Assembly (NCBI RefSeq): GCF_000302535.1
Contig: NC_018708.1
Coordinates: forward strand, 1,674,001 to 1,738,000
Source: Acidovorax sp. KKS102
GTDB taxonomy: Bacteria > Pseudomonadota > Gammaproteobacteria > Burkholderiales > Burkholderiaceae_C
Reading direction: 5' to 3'
Length of the DNA stretch: 64,000 nt
The position numbers were made by a program, and so were the translations under genes. Under the pieces are notes generated by a model. That model was not told the origin of the DNA and did not search any database. It saw only the letters and a list, made by a program, of their open reading frames with translations. Position 1 is the first letter of the stretch. Every line of letters begins with the position of its first letter. Of the stretch, positions 9,455-17,498 are shown piece by piece.

Positions 9455-9476
9455 TGACATCAAGCCGCTGCAGCCT

Positions 9477-10646
9477 TCACAGGCGCAGCGGCTTTGCATA
9501 TCCGGTCATCTCCAGGTAACCCCTGCCCACGGGCTGGCCTGTGGCACCCATCAGGTCCGACAGCCCTTCCCAGTAGATCGCACCCGTCGATCCGCTACTG
9601 TCCAGCTCCTGGCTGTCCAGCAGCGCATTCACTGCAAAGGTGCCTGCGGGCGTTTGCACCTGCCATTGCACCGGGTAGCGCGCGCCACTGCGCGGGCTGG
9701 TCCACCACCGCAAGGGGGTGAACGCCACAGACTGCGCCCCAAACACCTGCACCGGCTGCCCGGGGGGGCGCCACGATCCACCCGCCCACAACGCGGTGCC
9801 GTCAGCCCGCCGCAGGCGGAAGGCTGTCAACGCGCTGCCGTTGTGCAGGTTCATGCCAATCCAATCCCACCCCTGGGCGTCTGGGTGTAGGAGTGCCTCG
9901 CTCCACTCGTGGTCCATCCAGGCGCGGCCGGTGTCGGGCGTCACCGCCATGCGCTTGCTGCCCACCTGCAACGTGCCGCTGACGGCGAGCTGGGGCTGGC
10001 TGTAGTAGTAGCTGGCCTGCTCGGCGTCCGGCCCCTTGCGGGACAGCCCTTGCTGCCCCTGCAGCAGCACGGGCTGGGTGCTGTCAAACACCAGGTCCAG
10101 CCCAAACTCGCTGCCCACGATGTGGGTGGTGTAGCGGCTGGCCGCAAAGTCCAGCTTTCCGTGTGAGGTGTCGCTGCGTTCCAGCGTCCAGTCCTGCAGA
10201 CGGATGCGGGTGTCGGCGTGACTGGCCTGCGCCATCCCAAAACCTACACGCGCAATCCGCTGGTCATGCACCAGCCGCTGGCCTCGCACATCGGTGATGG
10301 CAGCGTGCGCAAACAGCAGGTGTTTGGCCGCAAAGGCCGACTGCAACTGCTGCGTGCCATCCACCCGCGAGCGGAAGAACGTGATCTGAAAACCCCAGGG
10401 TTGCCCCTGCGCCTGCACATGGCCGGTGATGTACCACCACTCCGTGCGCAGCTCCGGGTGACTGCCGTGATCGCGCGGAAAGACCAGCGCGCGTGCCGGC
10501 AAGGCATGCGCGGCAGGGGGCAGCCACTCTGCAGCCCCCACGGCCGCCATGCCCCAGGGCATCTGCTGGGCCAGCCACTGCCGGCGCGTGACCATGGGGC
10601 CGGGGGGCAAAGCAGAAGAGGGCATGGTGCAGTGCTTGGCTGGCAT
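9477..10646 (-). CDS. CrtC/AttH-like secreted lipocalin-domain protein
   Basis: About 389 residues from the ATG at 10646. This overlaps the stop of the upstream PLP enzyme (TGATG), so coupling is likely; internal ATGs at 10625 and 10595 are alternatives. TRRQWLAQQ before a hydrophobic stretch ending AAHA resembles a twin-arginine signal, which favours a start at 10595. The mature part matches the hydroxyneurosporene synthase/AttH family: two lipocalin-like halves, with RTEWWYITGHV near the start and WDWIGMNLHNGSALTAFRLR in the C-terminal half. Relatives are often encoded beside a LolD-like ATPase and an FtsX-like permease, and both occur nearby on the same strand (16.8-17.5 and 13.3-15.9 kb). 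Carotenoid hydratase activity is unlikely, as no carotenoid genes are present; a role in lipid or envelope handling is an inference. Confidence 0.82.
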   Translation of the reverse strand: MPAKHCTMPSSALPPGPMVTRRQWLAQQMPWGMAAVGAAEWLPPAAHALPARALVFPRDHGSHPELRTEWWYITGHVQAQGQPWGFQITFFRSRVDGTQQLQSAFAAKHLLFAHAAITDVRGQRLVHDQRIARVGFGMAQASHADTRIRLQDWTLERSDTSHGKLDFAASRYTTHIVGSEFGLDLVFDSTQPVLLQGQQGLSRKGPDAEQASYYYSQPQLAVSGTLQVGSKRMAVTPDTGRAWMDHEWSEALLHPDAQGWDWIGMNLHNGSALTAFRLRRADGTALWAGGSWRPPGQPVQVFGAQSVAFTPLRWWTSPRSGARYPVQWQVQTPAGTFAVNALLDSQELDSSGSTGAIYWEGLSDLMGATGQPVGRGYLEMTGYAKPLRL

Positions 10647-11722
10647 CAGCCGATCAGGCCATCCACCTTCTGCTGCGCAGCCGAGCAATCGCCAAACGTG
10701 CGGTCCACCCATGCCGTGTCGAAATACGTGGGCAGATACCGCTCGCCCGCATCACACAGCAGCGACAGGATGGAGCCGCGCTCGCCCCGCTCACGCATCT
10801 CGCTGGCCAGTGTGAGCATGGCCACAAAGTTGGTGCCCGTGGACGGGCCTACGCGCCGCCCCAGCAACTGCGACAGCGCGCGCATGGCGGCAATGGATTC
10901 GCAGTCCGCCACATCCACCATGCGGTCCACCAGCGTGCGGATGAAGCTGGGCTCCACACGCGGGCGGCCAATGCCTTCAATGCGCGATCCTGGCGCCGTC
11001 AGCTGCGCATCACCCGTGCGGTGGTAGGCGCTGAATACCGACCCTGCCGGGTCGGCCACACACACCTGCGTGGCATGGCGCTGGTAGCGCACATAGCGGC
11101 CAATGGTGGCACTGGTGCCGCCCGTGCCCGCGCCCACCACAATCCAGCGCGGCACAGGGTGCGGCTCGCGCGCCATCTGCGTGAACATGCTCTCGGCAAT
11201 GTTGTTGTTGCCCCGCCAGTCGGTCGCGCGCTCGGCAGAGGTGAACTGGTCCATGTAGTGGCCGCCCGTTTCTTCGGCAATCGCACGGGCCGCGTCGTAC
11301 ACCGCGCCTGCGCTGTCCACAAAGTGGCAACGACCGCCATGGAACTCGATCTGCGCAATCTTTTCTGGCGAGGTGCTGCGCGGCATCACCGCCACAAACG
11401 GCAACCCCAGCAGCCGCGCAAAGTAGGCCTCGCTCACCGCCGTGGAGCCGCTGGAGGATTCGACGATGGTCGAGCCTTCATGCACCCAGCCATTGCACAG
11501 CGCATACAAAAACAGCGACCGCGCCAGCCGGTGCTTCAGGCTGCCCGTGGGGTGGGTGGATTCGTCCTTGAGGTACAGATCAATGCCATGCGCGGCGAAG
11601 GCGGGCAGGCGCAGCGGGATCAGGTGGGTGTCGGCACTGCGCTGGTAGTCGGCTTCGATGCGGGCGATGGCTTCGTGGAGCCAGGGGCTGCTGGGGCTGG
11701 TCATGCAGGGATTGTCGTGCAT
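10646..11722 (-). CDS. PLP-dependent cysteine synthase/desulfhydrase family protein
   Basis: A fold-type II PLP enzyme of up to 358 residues; an internal ATG at 11704 gives 352. The PLP lysine lies in [11 protein letters not shown] near residue 64. The phosphate-binding loop GAGTGGT and the PSTGTNF segment that contacts the pyridine ring are present. The substrate loop reads [10 protein letters not shown] where cysteine synthases have TSGNTG, so the conserved Asn is Ser. This points away from plain O-acetylserine sulfhydrylase and towards the Cds1-like cysteine-desulfhydrase group. It is unlinked to cys genes and overlaps the start of the lipocalin gene, so the two are probably co-translated. 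The actual substrate is unknown. Confidence 0.85.
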   Translation of the reverse strand: MHDNPCMTSPSSPWLHEAIARIEADYQRSADTHLIPLRLPAFAAHGIDLYLKDESTHPTGSLKHRLARSLFLYALCNGWVHEGSTIVESSSGSTAVSEAYFARLLGLPFVAVMPRSTSPEKIAQIEFHGGRCHFVDSAGAVYDAARAIAEETGGHYMDQFTSAERATDWRGNNNIAESMFTQMAREPHPVPRWIVVGAGTGGTSATIGRYVRYQRHATQVCVADPAGSVFSAYHRTGDAQLTAPGSRIEGIGRPRVEPSFIRTLVDRMVDVADCESIAAMRALSQLLGRRVGPSTGTNFVAMLTLASEMRERGERGSILSLLCDAGERYLPTYFDTAWVDRTFGDCSAAQQKVDGLIG

Positions 11723-11811
11723 GCCGTACGAATCTCGCCCTTAGGTAGCTGGCGGGTTCCGCTCCTGCCCGGACGTCTTGAACCATGACAACCCGAGACA
11801 TGCCGTCGCCC

Positions 11812-12753
11812 TTATCCACCGAGGGTTTCCAGCCAGCGCCGGGTCTCACCGGCTTCGTCCAGCAACCATTGGCGAAAGCGCCTCAACTGCGGGCGCTGCA
11901 GGGTTTCGGCACGAAAACGCACCTGGAAAGCATGCGATGTACGGCGGCCGCTCGACACCGGAAACGGCAGCGAGAGCCGTCCCGCATCAATCGCCCCGCG
12001 CAGCAGCGCAATGCCGCAAAGTGCAAAACCTGCGTTGGCCATCACGGCGTCCACCGCAGGCGCGATGCGCTGGAATCGAATCCCGCGCTCGGGCGCTGTC
12101 CGTACCAGTTTCTCGGAAGCGAGCCATTCGGCCCACTTTGGTGAATCCGGATCGTTGCGGTAGAAGTCCACATGCAGGAGTGGAAAGCCCTCTAATCGCG
12201 TCTCGCCGCCCTTGGCTTCGACACGGTGTTCGTTCTCGGGAGAGGTGACGGGCAGCACAAGGTCGTGAAACAGCAGCTCGCCGGGTCGGTCCTCGCCAGC
12301 GCGGACGCTGCCGATGGGCCCGAAGAAGATTTCGCAGTCTGCTGCCACCATGCGCCGCCGTGGTTCCCCTTCTCCGTTGATCTCAAGCTGAATGTTGGGG
12401 TGCCTGGCCTGGAATGCCACCAGCCGTGGGGCCAGCCACAACTCAACGATGTCACTCGCGGCGGCAATGCGTATCTGCTGCCCCTTCTGCAATTCGAGCA
12501 GATCCGCTGCTAGCGCCAGCTCGCGAAATGCGGCGTGCAGATGGGGCAGTGCGCCGCTCAGTTCCGGCGTTGGCTGCAGGCCGGATCGACCTCTCACCAG
12601 AAGATCGATGCCCAGATAGTCCTCCAACGCCTTCACCCGCTGCCCGACTGCCGCTGGCGTGATGGCGAGCCGGGAAGCAGCACCGGTCAGCGAACCGGTA
12701 CGCAGCGCAAGTTCAAGAGCCTGCAACGCCCGCAGGTGGCTGGGTTGGTCCAT
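11812..12753 (-). CDS. LysR-type transcriptional regulator
   Basis: 313 residues. The N-terminal winged helix-turn-helix is residues 5-65, with LELALRTGSLTGAASRLAIT containing the recognition region and VGQRVKALEDYLGIDLLVRG after it. The effector-binding domain is from about 90 to 295. It is divergent from the DUF4242 gene across a 107-bp gap that holds a perfect 7-bp inverted repeat. The classic LysR layout suggests it controls that gene and itself. The inducer is unknown. It resembles the GcvA-like group in overall organisation, but that is only an impression. Confidence 0.92.
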   Translation of the reverse strand: MDQPSHLRALQALELALRTGSLTGAASRLAITPAAVGQRVKALEDYLGIDLLVRGRSGLQPTPELSGALPHLHAAFRELALAADLLELQKGQQIRIAAASDIVELWLAPRLVAFQARHPNIQLEINGEGEPRRRMVAADCEIFFGPIGSVRAGEDRPGELLFHDLVLPVTSPENEHRVEAKGGETRLEGFPLLHVDFYRNDPDSPKWAEWLASEKLVRTAPERGIRFQRIAPAVDAVMANAGFALCGIALLRGAIDAGRLSLPFPVSSGRRTSHAFQVRFRAETLQRPQLRRFRQWLLDEAGETRRWLETLGG

Positions 12754-12782
12754 GCGGTCAGACTAAAGCTTTTCTTTCACTG

Positions 12783-12805
12783 CATCAAGATTATTTAGCT
12801 TGATG
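12783..12805. promoter_or_regulatory. Inverted repeat, probable LysR-type operator
   Basis: CATCAAG (12783-12789) and CTTGATG (12799-12805) form a perfect 7-bp inverted repeat with a 9-bp AT-rich spacer. It lies between the divergent LysR and DUF4242 starts. Size and position fit a LysR recognition site of the T-N11-A class. Confidence 0.6.
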
Positions 12806-12860
12806 TCAGGTGGGCGGAGGCTGAAGATGCACTCCTTATCAACTACGAAGGAGTAGAGCG

Positions 12861-13145
12861 ATGTCTCAACTGAAGCGTTTCTTGATCGAGCGTGATATCC
12901 CGGGAGTCGGGGGTATGTCGATCGTTGAACTGTGTGGCGCCGCACGCGCATCGAACCAGGCCATTGCCAAGATCGGGCCCACCATCCAGTGGCAACACAG
13001 CTACGTGGCGGGCGACAGGACTTTCTGTATTTACCTGGCAGATAGCGAGGCAACCATTCGCGCGCATGCGGAGCTCAGCGGTATCCCCGTGGCCAAAATT
13101 ACCGAGATTTCGCAAATCATTGACCCGACCACGGCGAACAACTGA
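12861..13145 (+). CDS. DUF4242 (SCO4226-like) small protein
   Basis: A cytoplasmic protein of 94 residues starting MSQLKRFLIERDIPGVGG, the usual DUF4242 opening. A GGAG Shine-Dalgarno lies 8 bases before the ATG. The family has a ferredoxin-like dimeric fold, and a Streptomyces member binds nickel. Here QHSYVAGDRTFCIYLA carries His, Asp and Cys, which could serve as ligands, and AHAELSGIPVAKITEI closes the domain. It is divergent from the LysR gene, so it is probably its target. No catalytic activity can be assigned. Confidence 0.85.
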   Translation: MSQLKRFLIERDIPGVGGMSIVELCGAARASNQAIAKIGPTIQWQHSYVAGDRTFCIYLADSEATIRAHAELSGIPVAKITEISQIIDPTTANN

Positions 13146-13252
13146 GCGACCCGATCCGTGACAGGGAGAAAGGCCGGTTGACTGCGGAAAGCTGCTGTGA
13201 GGCTCTGTGGCGGTCAACCGGGCGTGGCGCATCGCGTCATCCTCATCGCGTC

Positions 13253-15943
13253 TCACCAATCCTCCTTCACCGCCATCACCGCATCCCTCCCCGCCGCAGC
13301 CCGCCCCGCCAGCCACGCAGTGACCGTGCCCGACACAACAACTGCAGCACACAGCGCGAGCAACCTCCCCCCCGGCACCGCCAGATCCATCGTCCAGTGA
13401 AAACTCTGCGGGTTGACCACGTGCACCAGCACGACCGACACCGCCAGCCCCAGCAGCACGCCTGCCGCTGCACCCACCGCCGTCCATGCAGCGCCTTCGC
13501 TAGCCACCACGGTCAGGATCTGCCGCCGCGTGAGGCCCAGGTGGGCGAGCAGGCCAAACTCCTTGCGCCGCGCCAGCACTTGCGCGCTGAAGCTGGCGGC
13601 CACGCCAAAGAGGCCAATGCCGATGGCGACGGCCTGCAGCCAGTAGGTGACGGCGAAGCTGCGGTCGAAGATGCGGAGCGAGCGCTCGCGGATGGTGGCG
13701 GCGGAGCTGAACTCCACCAGGGCCTCGCCGCTGTCGCCCGCTGCGGCACCCGCCGCAGTGGACGGCTGGCGACCCGCTTGGGTTGCAGCGAGCGCGCGGA
13801 TGGACGCCTGCAGGGCCGGCACGTCGGTGCCCTCGCTGGGCCACAGGGCCAGGTCGCTGGTGCGGGCGTCGCCGGTCAGGCGCAGCCATACGGCGCGGTC
13901 CATCACCACGGCGCCGGTTTGCCGGGCGTAGTCGCGCCAGATGCCTGCTATGTAAAAGATAGCTGCTGGCGCCTGATTCTCTAGCGCTTGGGCGCTAAAA
14001 GCCTTGGAAAGTGCAGGCCACTCCATGCCAGGGCGCAGGCCGTACAGGTCCACCACGGCCTCGCTGATGTACACGCCGGTGCGGCCGGGGGGCACGGGCA
14101 GGGCCTCGCCCACCAGGGGCAGGGTCTGCGCTGGCTCATCGCCCAAGGGGCGGTTCAGCACCGTGAGGGCGGGCAGGGTGGGGGACAGCTGCAGCGGGCT
14201 GGCGCGCAGGGGCTGCACACGGTCCAACCCTGGCAGCTGGGCCACCGCTTCTGCAAAGCCCGCAGGCAGCAACGCCGCCTCACCGCCGCCCGCACCGCCC
14301 CCACCGAGGGCCGAGCGCACGTACAGCGGCGACGGCAGCACCGCGTCCAGCCACTGCGTGACCGAGCCGCGAAAGCTGGACACCATCACCGTCAGCGCAA
14401 CGGCCAGGCTGAGGGATGCGACCACGCCGCCCACCGCGATGGCCGCGCTGCCCCGCATGCGCCGCGCGCGCTCCAGCGCCAGCAGTGGCAGCGCGTGGCG
14501 CGCGGCCAGGGGCTGCAGCCACGCCAGCAACCGTGCCATGCCCCAGGGCAGCAGGGCGATGCCGCCCACCAGCAGCAGGGCAATGGCGACGTACGCGGCC
14601 AGTGGGATGCCAAATACGGGTGGAGCGTTAGTCAAAATTGCCCCGGTAGCTATCAAAACGATACCAACAGTGCCCTTGTCCGCCTGACTGGCTGCGGCGC
14701 CAAGGCCCTTCAGGGTCTGGGCCGGGGGCAGGGTCTGCGCGGCGCGTGCGGGCCACCAGCCACCCGCCAAGGCGGCCGCCACGCCCAGTGCGCCGTACAC
14801 CAGGGCGGCGGGGGCGCTCCATTGCAGCGGGGGCCGCACGCCCGCAAAGTAGCCACCGCCCAGGTCGCCGCCCAGCAGTTGCAACGCCGTGGCCGCCAGC
14901 GCGGTGCCCAGGGCAATGCCCAGCACGCTGCCCAGCAGGCCCAAGGCTGCCGACTCCGCCAGCACCAGCGCCAGCCGCTGGCGCGGTGTGGCGCCCAGCA
15001 CGGCCAGCAACGCAAACTGCGGCCCGCGCTGCGCCACGCTGAGGGCCAGTACCGAGAACACCAGAAACGCCCCGGTGAACAGCGCCACCAGCGCCAGCAC
15101 CGTCAGGTTGACCCGGTAGGCGCGCGACAGGTTGCTGATGCGCTGGGTGGCGTCGCCGGGCTGCGCCAGCACCAGGTTGGCGGGCCAGCCGGGCTGCGCG
15201 CGCAGTGCGGCCTCCCACGCGGCGCGGTCGGTGCCGGGCTGCAGTTGCAGGTCGATGCGGGTGAGTGCACCCGCGCGGCCAAACAGGTCTTGCGCGGCGC
15301 CGATGTCCATCACAGCCAGCGGCGCGCCGCCAGCGGTCACGGTGCCTGCCACCTGCACGGTGAGTGCTGGTTGCAAGCCCACCTGCAGCGTAAGGCGGGG
15401 CAGGGGCGACGACGCAGAGGGTGCAGCGGCAGGCAGCCCCAGTGCCTGCAGCGCGGCCGTGTTGAGGAACACCGTGGCGGGGGCGAAGAGGGCGAACCGG
15501 TCGGCGCTGTCCCAAGGGCGTGGCACCAGCGCTGGGGCCGTGGTGGGCAGCAGCAGTGCATCGGCGCCTAGCACACGGATGGGAGTGCGAGGGGACTGGT
15601 CATTGGTGCCCGCTGCAATCGCGCCCGCTGTGGTGGCTGCCTGCGCCACGGCCGACAGCTCCAGCAGCGGGCTGGCGCGGGCCACCTGCGGGTCGGTGGC
15701 CAGACGCTCGTACAGCGCCTCGGGCAGGCTGCCTTGCATGGCGCGCAGCTCCAGGTCGGGCTGACCGTTGACGGCGCGCACGGCCTGCGAGAACTCGTCC
15801 AGCGCCGACGCGTTGATCACATGCACGGCAAAAGCCAGCGCCACACCCAGCATCACGGCCGCCACCGCTGCGGCGCTGCGCCAGGGGTGGTGGCGAAGGT
15901 CTTGCCAGGAGAAGGTGCGGAGCAGGGCGAGCATGGGCTGCAT
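13253..15943 (-). CDS. FtsX/MacB-type ABC permease with two FtsX domains
   Basis: About 896 residues. There is an N-terminal helix (HPWRSAAAVAAVMLGVALAF), a long periplasmic domain, a central group of helices and a second FtsX domain at the C-terminus. This is the LolE/AttFG-like large permease that works with a LolD-type ATPase. The ATG at 15943 is preferred; 15934 and a GTG at 15982 are alternatives, none with a good ribosome site. Its likely ATPase partner ends at 16848 on the same strand, with hsp20 and two repeat elements lying between. Two copies of the GCTATC/CTAGCGC repeat are embedded in frame (about 13944-14003 and 14625-14665) and add periplasmic or linker residues. The substrate is probably a lipid or lipoprotein, by family. 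Confidence 0.85.
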   Translation of the reverse strand: MQPMLALLRTFSWQDLRHHPWRSAAAVAAVMLGVALAFAVHVINASALDEFSQAVRAVNGQPDLELRAMQGSLPEALYERLATDPQVARASPLLELSAVAQAATTAGAIAAGTNDQSPRTPIRVLGADALLLPTTAPALVPRPWDSADRFALFAPATVFLNTAALQALGLPAAAPSASSPLPRLTLQVGLQPALTVQVAGTVTAGGAPLAVMDIGAAQDLFGRAGALTRIDLQLQPGTDRAAWEAALRAQPGWPANLVLAQPGDATQRISNLSRAYRVNLTVLALVALFTGAFLVFSVLALSVAQRGPQFALLAVLGATPRQRLALVLAESAALGLLGSVLGIALGTALAATALQLLGGDLGGGYFAGVRPPLQWSAPAALVYGALGVAAALAGGWWPARAAQTLPPAQTLKGLGAAASQADKGTVGIVLIATGAILTNAPPVFGIPLAAYVAIALLLVGGIALLPWGMARLLAWLQPLAARHALPLLALERARRMRGSAAIAVGGVVASLSLAVALTVMVSSFRGSVTQWLDAVLPSPLYVRSALGGGGAGGGEAALLPAGFAEAVAQLPGLDRVQPLRASPLQLSPTLPALTVLNRPLGDEPAQTLPLVGEALPVPPGRTGVYISEAVVDLYGLRPGMEWPALSKAFSAQALENQAPAAIFYIAGIWRDYARQTGAVVMDRAVWLRLTGDARTSDLALWPSEGTDVPALQASIRALAATQAGRQPSTAAGAAAGDSGEALVEFSSAATIRERSLRIFDRSFAVTYWLQAVAIGIGLFGVAASFSAQVLARRKEFGLLAHLGLTRRQILTVVASEGAAWTAVGAAAGVLLGLAVSVVLVHVVNPQSFHWTMDLAVPGGRLLALCAAVVVSGTVTAWLAGRAAAGRDAVMAVKEDW
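13944..14003. repeat. GCTATC/CTAGCGC repeat, copy 1 (inside the permease gene)
   Basis: Contains GATAGCTGCTGGCGC, then CTAGCGCTTGGGCGCTAAAA, the same word order as the copies near 30.5 and 47.6 kb. It lies inside the permease reading frame without a stop or frameshift in the coding strand. Confidence 0.6.
14625..14665. repeat. GCTATC repeat, copy 2, partial (inside the permease gene)
   Basis: Contains GTAGCTATCAAAACGATA, matching the AGCTATCAAAA end of the copies at 38.3 and 52.4 kb; the CTAGCGC half is eroded to AGCGTTAG. It is in frame in the permease gene. Confidence 0.45.
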
Positions 15944-16004
15944 TGTGGCCGCAGGTATTGGTAGCCTGGGCTTTTGATGCACATCAACCTTGCATTTCCA
16001 CCCC

Positions 16005-16033
16005 CTTGAAGACGCGATTCGGCAGGCCTATCT
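16005..16033 (+). promoter_or_regulatory. Heat-shock (sigma-32-like) promoter of hsp20
   Basis: CTTGAAG at 16005-16011, a 15-base spacer, then CCTATCT at 16027-16033. The RpoH consensus is CTTGAAA with a CCCATNT -10. The site is about 70 bases before the small heat-shock gene, where such a promoter is expected. Confidence 0.55.
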
Positions 16034-16102
16034 TGGAGTCAGGGCCCGCCCTCCTGCGCAGGCTCAGTTGTCCGTTTCAATCCCTTTTCAGGAGCCAAAA
16101 CC

Positions 16103-16531
16103 ATGAACTCTCTTGTGACCCGCGGCAGTCTGTTTGACGACTTCTTCAAGGACATTGCCCCCGGCTTTTACGTGCGTCCGCTGCATGGCGATAACCTGCC
16201 TTCGCCCAGCCAGATCAAGGTGGATGTGAAGGAAACCGAAAGCGGCTACACGGTGCAGGCCGAAGTGCCCGGCGTGGCCAAGGAGGACATCCATGTCTCG
16301 CTCGAAGGCAATGTGGTGAGCCTGCGCGCCGAGGTGCGCCAGCACGATGAAAAGCGGGAAGGCGAAAAGGTGCTGCGCAGCGAGCGCTATTTTGGCGCTG
16401 TGGCCCGCAGCTTCCAGCTGCCTGCCGACGTGGACGCCGCGCAGGCCAAGGCCAAGTACGACAACGGCGTGCTGACGCTGAACCTGCCCAAGAAGGTGAA
16501 CAAGGCAGCGCAGCGGCTGAACATCGAGTGA
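16103..16531 (+). CDS. Hsp20 family small heat-shock protein
   Basis: An ATP-independent holdase of 142 residues. The alpha-crystallin domain spans roughly residues 40-130: AEVPGVAKEDIHVSLEGNVV and the hallmark AKYDNGVLTLNLPKK. The C-terminal tail RLNIE supplies an L-x-I version of the I-x-I oligomerisation motif. An AGGAG ribosome site lies 11 bases before the ATG. A sigma-32-like promoter precedes it. It is the only plus-strand gene between the two ABC genes and is followed by palindromic repeats, so it appears to be an insertion into an older minus-strand operon. Confidence 0.93.
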   Translation: MNSLVTRGSLFDDFFKDIAPGFYVRPLHGDNLPSPSQIKVDVKETESGYTVQAEVPGVAKEDIHVSLEGNVVSLRAEVRQHDEKREGEKVLRSERYFGAVARSFQLPADVDAAQAKAKYDNGVLTLNLPKKVNKAAQRLNIE

Positions 16532-16847
16532 GCGCGGCTCACACAACCCTTCTGGCGTTGTTGCTGCGTCTTGTCGTACTACACGTACTGCCTGCGACTC
16601 AGCGCCTAGCCAGAACCGCTGCGCTGGGTTGTGTGATCCGCTCCATGCGTCCGCAGCCGCTTTGGCTGCGATGGGGCGCTACCTAGGGCAACGCTGAACA
16701 AGTCCCTCGCGCACCGCGCACCCCTGCTTTGGGCGGTCTGCAGCGTTGCAAATCCTCGCGATAGCTACGGCTATCGCTGTGGTTTGCGCCTTGCATCCCA
16801 TCCCAAATCAGGGTGCGCGCCACTGCGGGGACTTTTTCAGCATTGCC
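16532..16847. other. 316-bp gap behind hsp20, filled by repeats
   Basis: No gene. It consists of the 108-bp nested palindrome (16534-16641), a small hairpin (16652-16670) and most of the 171-bp fold-back (from 16682). Nearly every base belongs to an inverted repeat. Confidence 0.75.
16534..16641. repeat. 108-bp nested palindromic element
   Basis: The 16-bp ends (16534-16549 and 16626-16641) match 15 of 16 in inverted orientation, core CACACAACCC/GGGTTGTGTG. Inside, TTCTGGC pairs with GCCAGAA and a small GTAC..GTAC palindrome lies at the centre. It is directly behind hsp20, so it may also act as its terminator, although no T-run follows. A separate hairpin CGCAGCC-N5-GGCTGCG is at 16652-16670. 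Confidence 0.6.
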
Positions 16848-16852
16848 CTAGG
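16682..16852. mobile_element. 171-bp MITE-like fold-back element
   Basis: Terminal 25-bp inverted repeats at 16682-16706 and 16828-16852 match at 23 of 25 positions; each ends in the palindrome CTAG, and the inner part reads GGCAACGCTGAACAAGTCCC on the left. The interior also folds back (CGATAGC-N4-GCTATCG near the centre, flanked by further imperfect complementarity). No coding capacity is seen. The ends and CTAG target resemble a non-autonomous derivative of an IS5-like insertion sequence, but the parent element is not in this window. The right end supplies the TAG stop of the ABC ATPase gene on the minus strand. Confidence 0.6.
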
Positions 16853-17498
16853 CCGCGATACCGCTGGCCGTGAGCCGTAGCACCCGGTCGGCCCGCGCCG
16901 CGGCGGCGTCGGAATGGGTGACCAGCACCAGCGATGCGCCGTGCTCGCGCGTCTGGGCCAGCAGCAGGTCCATCACGCGCGTGGCGGTGGTGGGGTCGAG
17001 GTTACCGGTGGGCTCGTCGGCCAGCAGCAGGGCGGGGCGGTGCACCAGCGCGCGGGCAATGGCCACACGCTGCAGCTGCCCGCCGCTGAGCTGCTGAGGC
17101 AGCCGTGCACCCAGCCCTTCCAGGCCCACGGCGGCCAGCATGTGCTGCACGCGGGCGGCATCACTTTGGCCCAGTAGCATCAGCGGCAGGGCCACGTTCT
17201 GTGCCACGTCCAGGTGCGGCAACACGTGGAAGGCCTGGAACACAAAACCCACCTGCGCGCGGCGCCACAGGGCGCGGGCAGTGTCGTCCAGCTGGCCCAG
17301 GTCGGTGGTGCCGTGGGTGATGCTGCCGGTGTCCCAGGTGTCGAGGCCTGCCAGGCAGTTGAGCAACGTGGACTTGCCCACGCCCGAGTCGCCCACGATG
17401 GCGACAAACTCGCCCGGCGCCACGGCGAACTGCACGTTGGCAAACACCGGCGTGCTGCCGTAGTGCTTGCCCAGGTTCTGCACACGCAGCAGCGTCAT
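16848..17498 (-). CDS. LolD-like ABC ATPase
   Basis: 216 residues. Walker [10 protein letters not shown], signature [15 protein letters not shown], Walker [13 protein letters not shown] and switch LVTHSD are all intact. It is of the MacB/LolD subclass that energises FtsX-type permeases, so the 13.3-15.9 kb permease is the likely partner. The ATG at 17498 overlaps the miaA stop (ATGA), so it is translationally coupled to miaA. The stop codon lies inside the terminal repeat of the 171-bp element; the last natural codons may have been replaced on insertion. The C-terminus (LTASGIAA) is at a normal family length, so function should be kept. Confidence 0.9.
   Translation of the reverse strand: MTLLRVQNLGKHYGSTPVFANVQFAVAPGEFVAIVGDSGVGKSTLLNCLAGLDTWDTGSITHGTTDLGQLDDTARALWRRAQVGFVFQAFHVLPHLDVAQNVALPLMLLGQSDAARVQHMLAAVGLEGLGARLPQQLSGGQLQRVAIARALVHRPALLLADEPTGNLDPTTATRVMDLLLAQTREHGASLVLVTHSDAAAARADRVLRLTASGIAA

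Noticed and set aside
9477-10646. Carotenoid 1,2-hydratase activity for the lipocalin-domain protein.
   Set aside because: No carotenoid genes in the window; the ABC-type neighbours fit the AttH branch of the family better.
13988-15571. Long plus-strand frame opposite the FtsX-type permease.
   Set aside because: Gln/Arg/Gly-rich shadow; the minus strand encodes a coherent membrane protein.
16652-16670. Hairpin CGCAGCC-N5-GGCTGCG as the hsp20 terminator.
   Set aside because: It is 120 bases downstream with no T-run; the longer palindrome right behind hsp20 is a better candidate.
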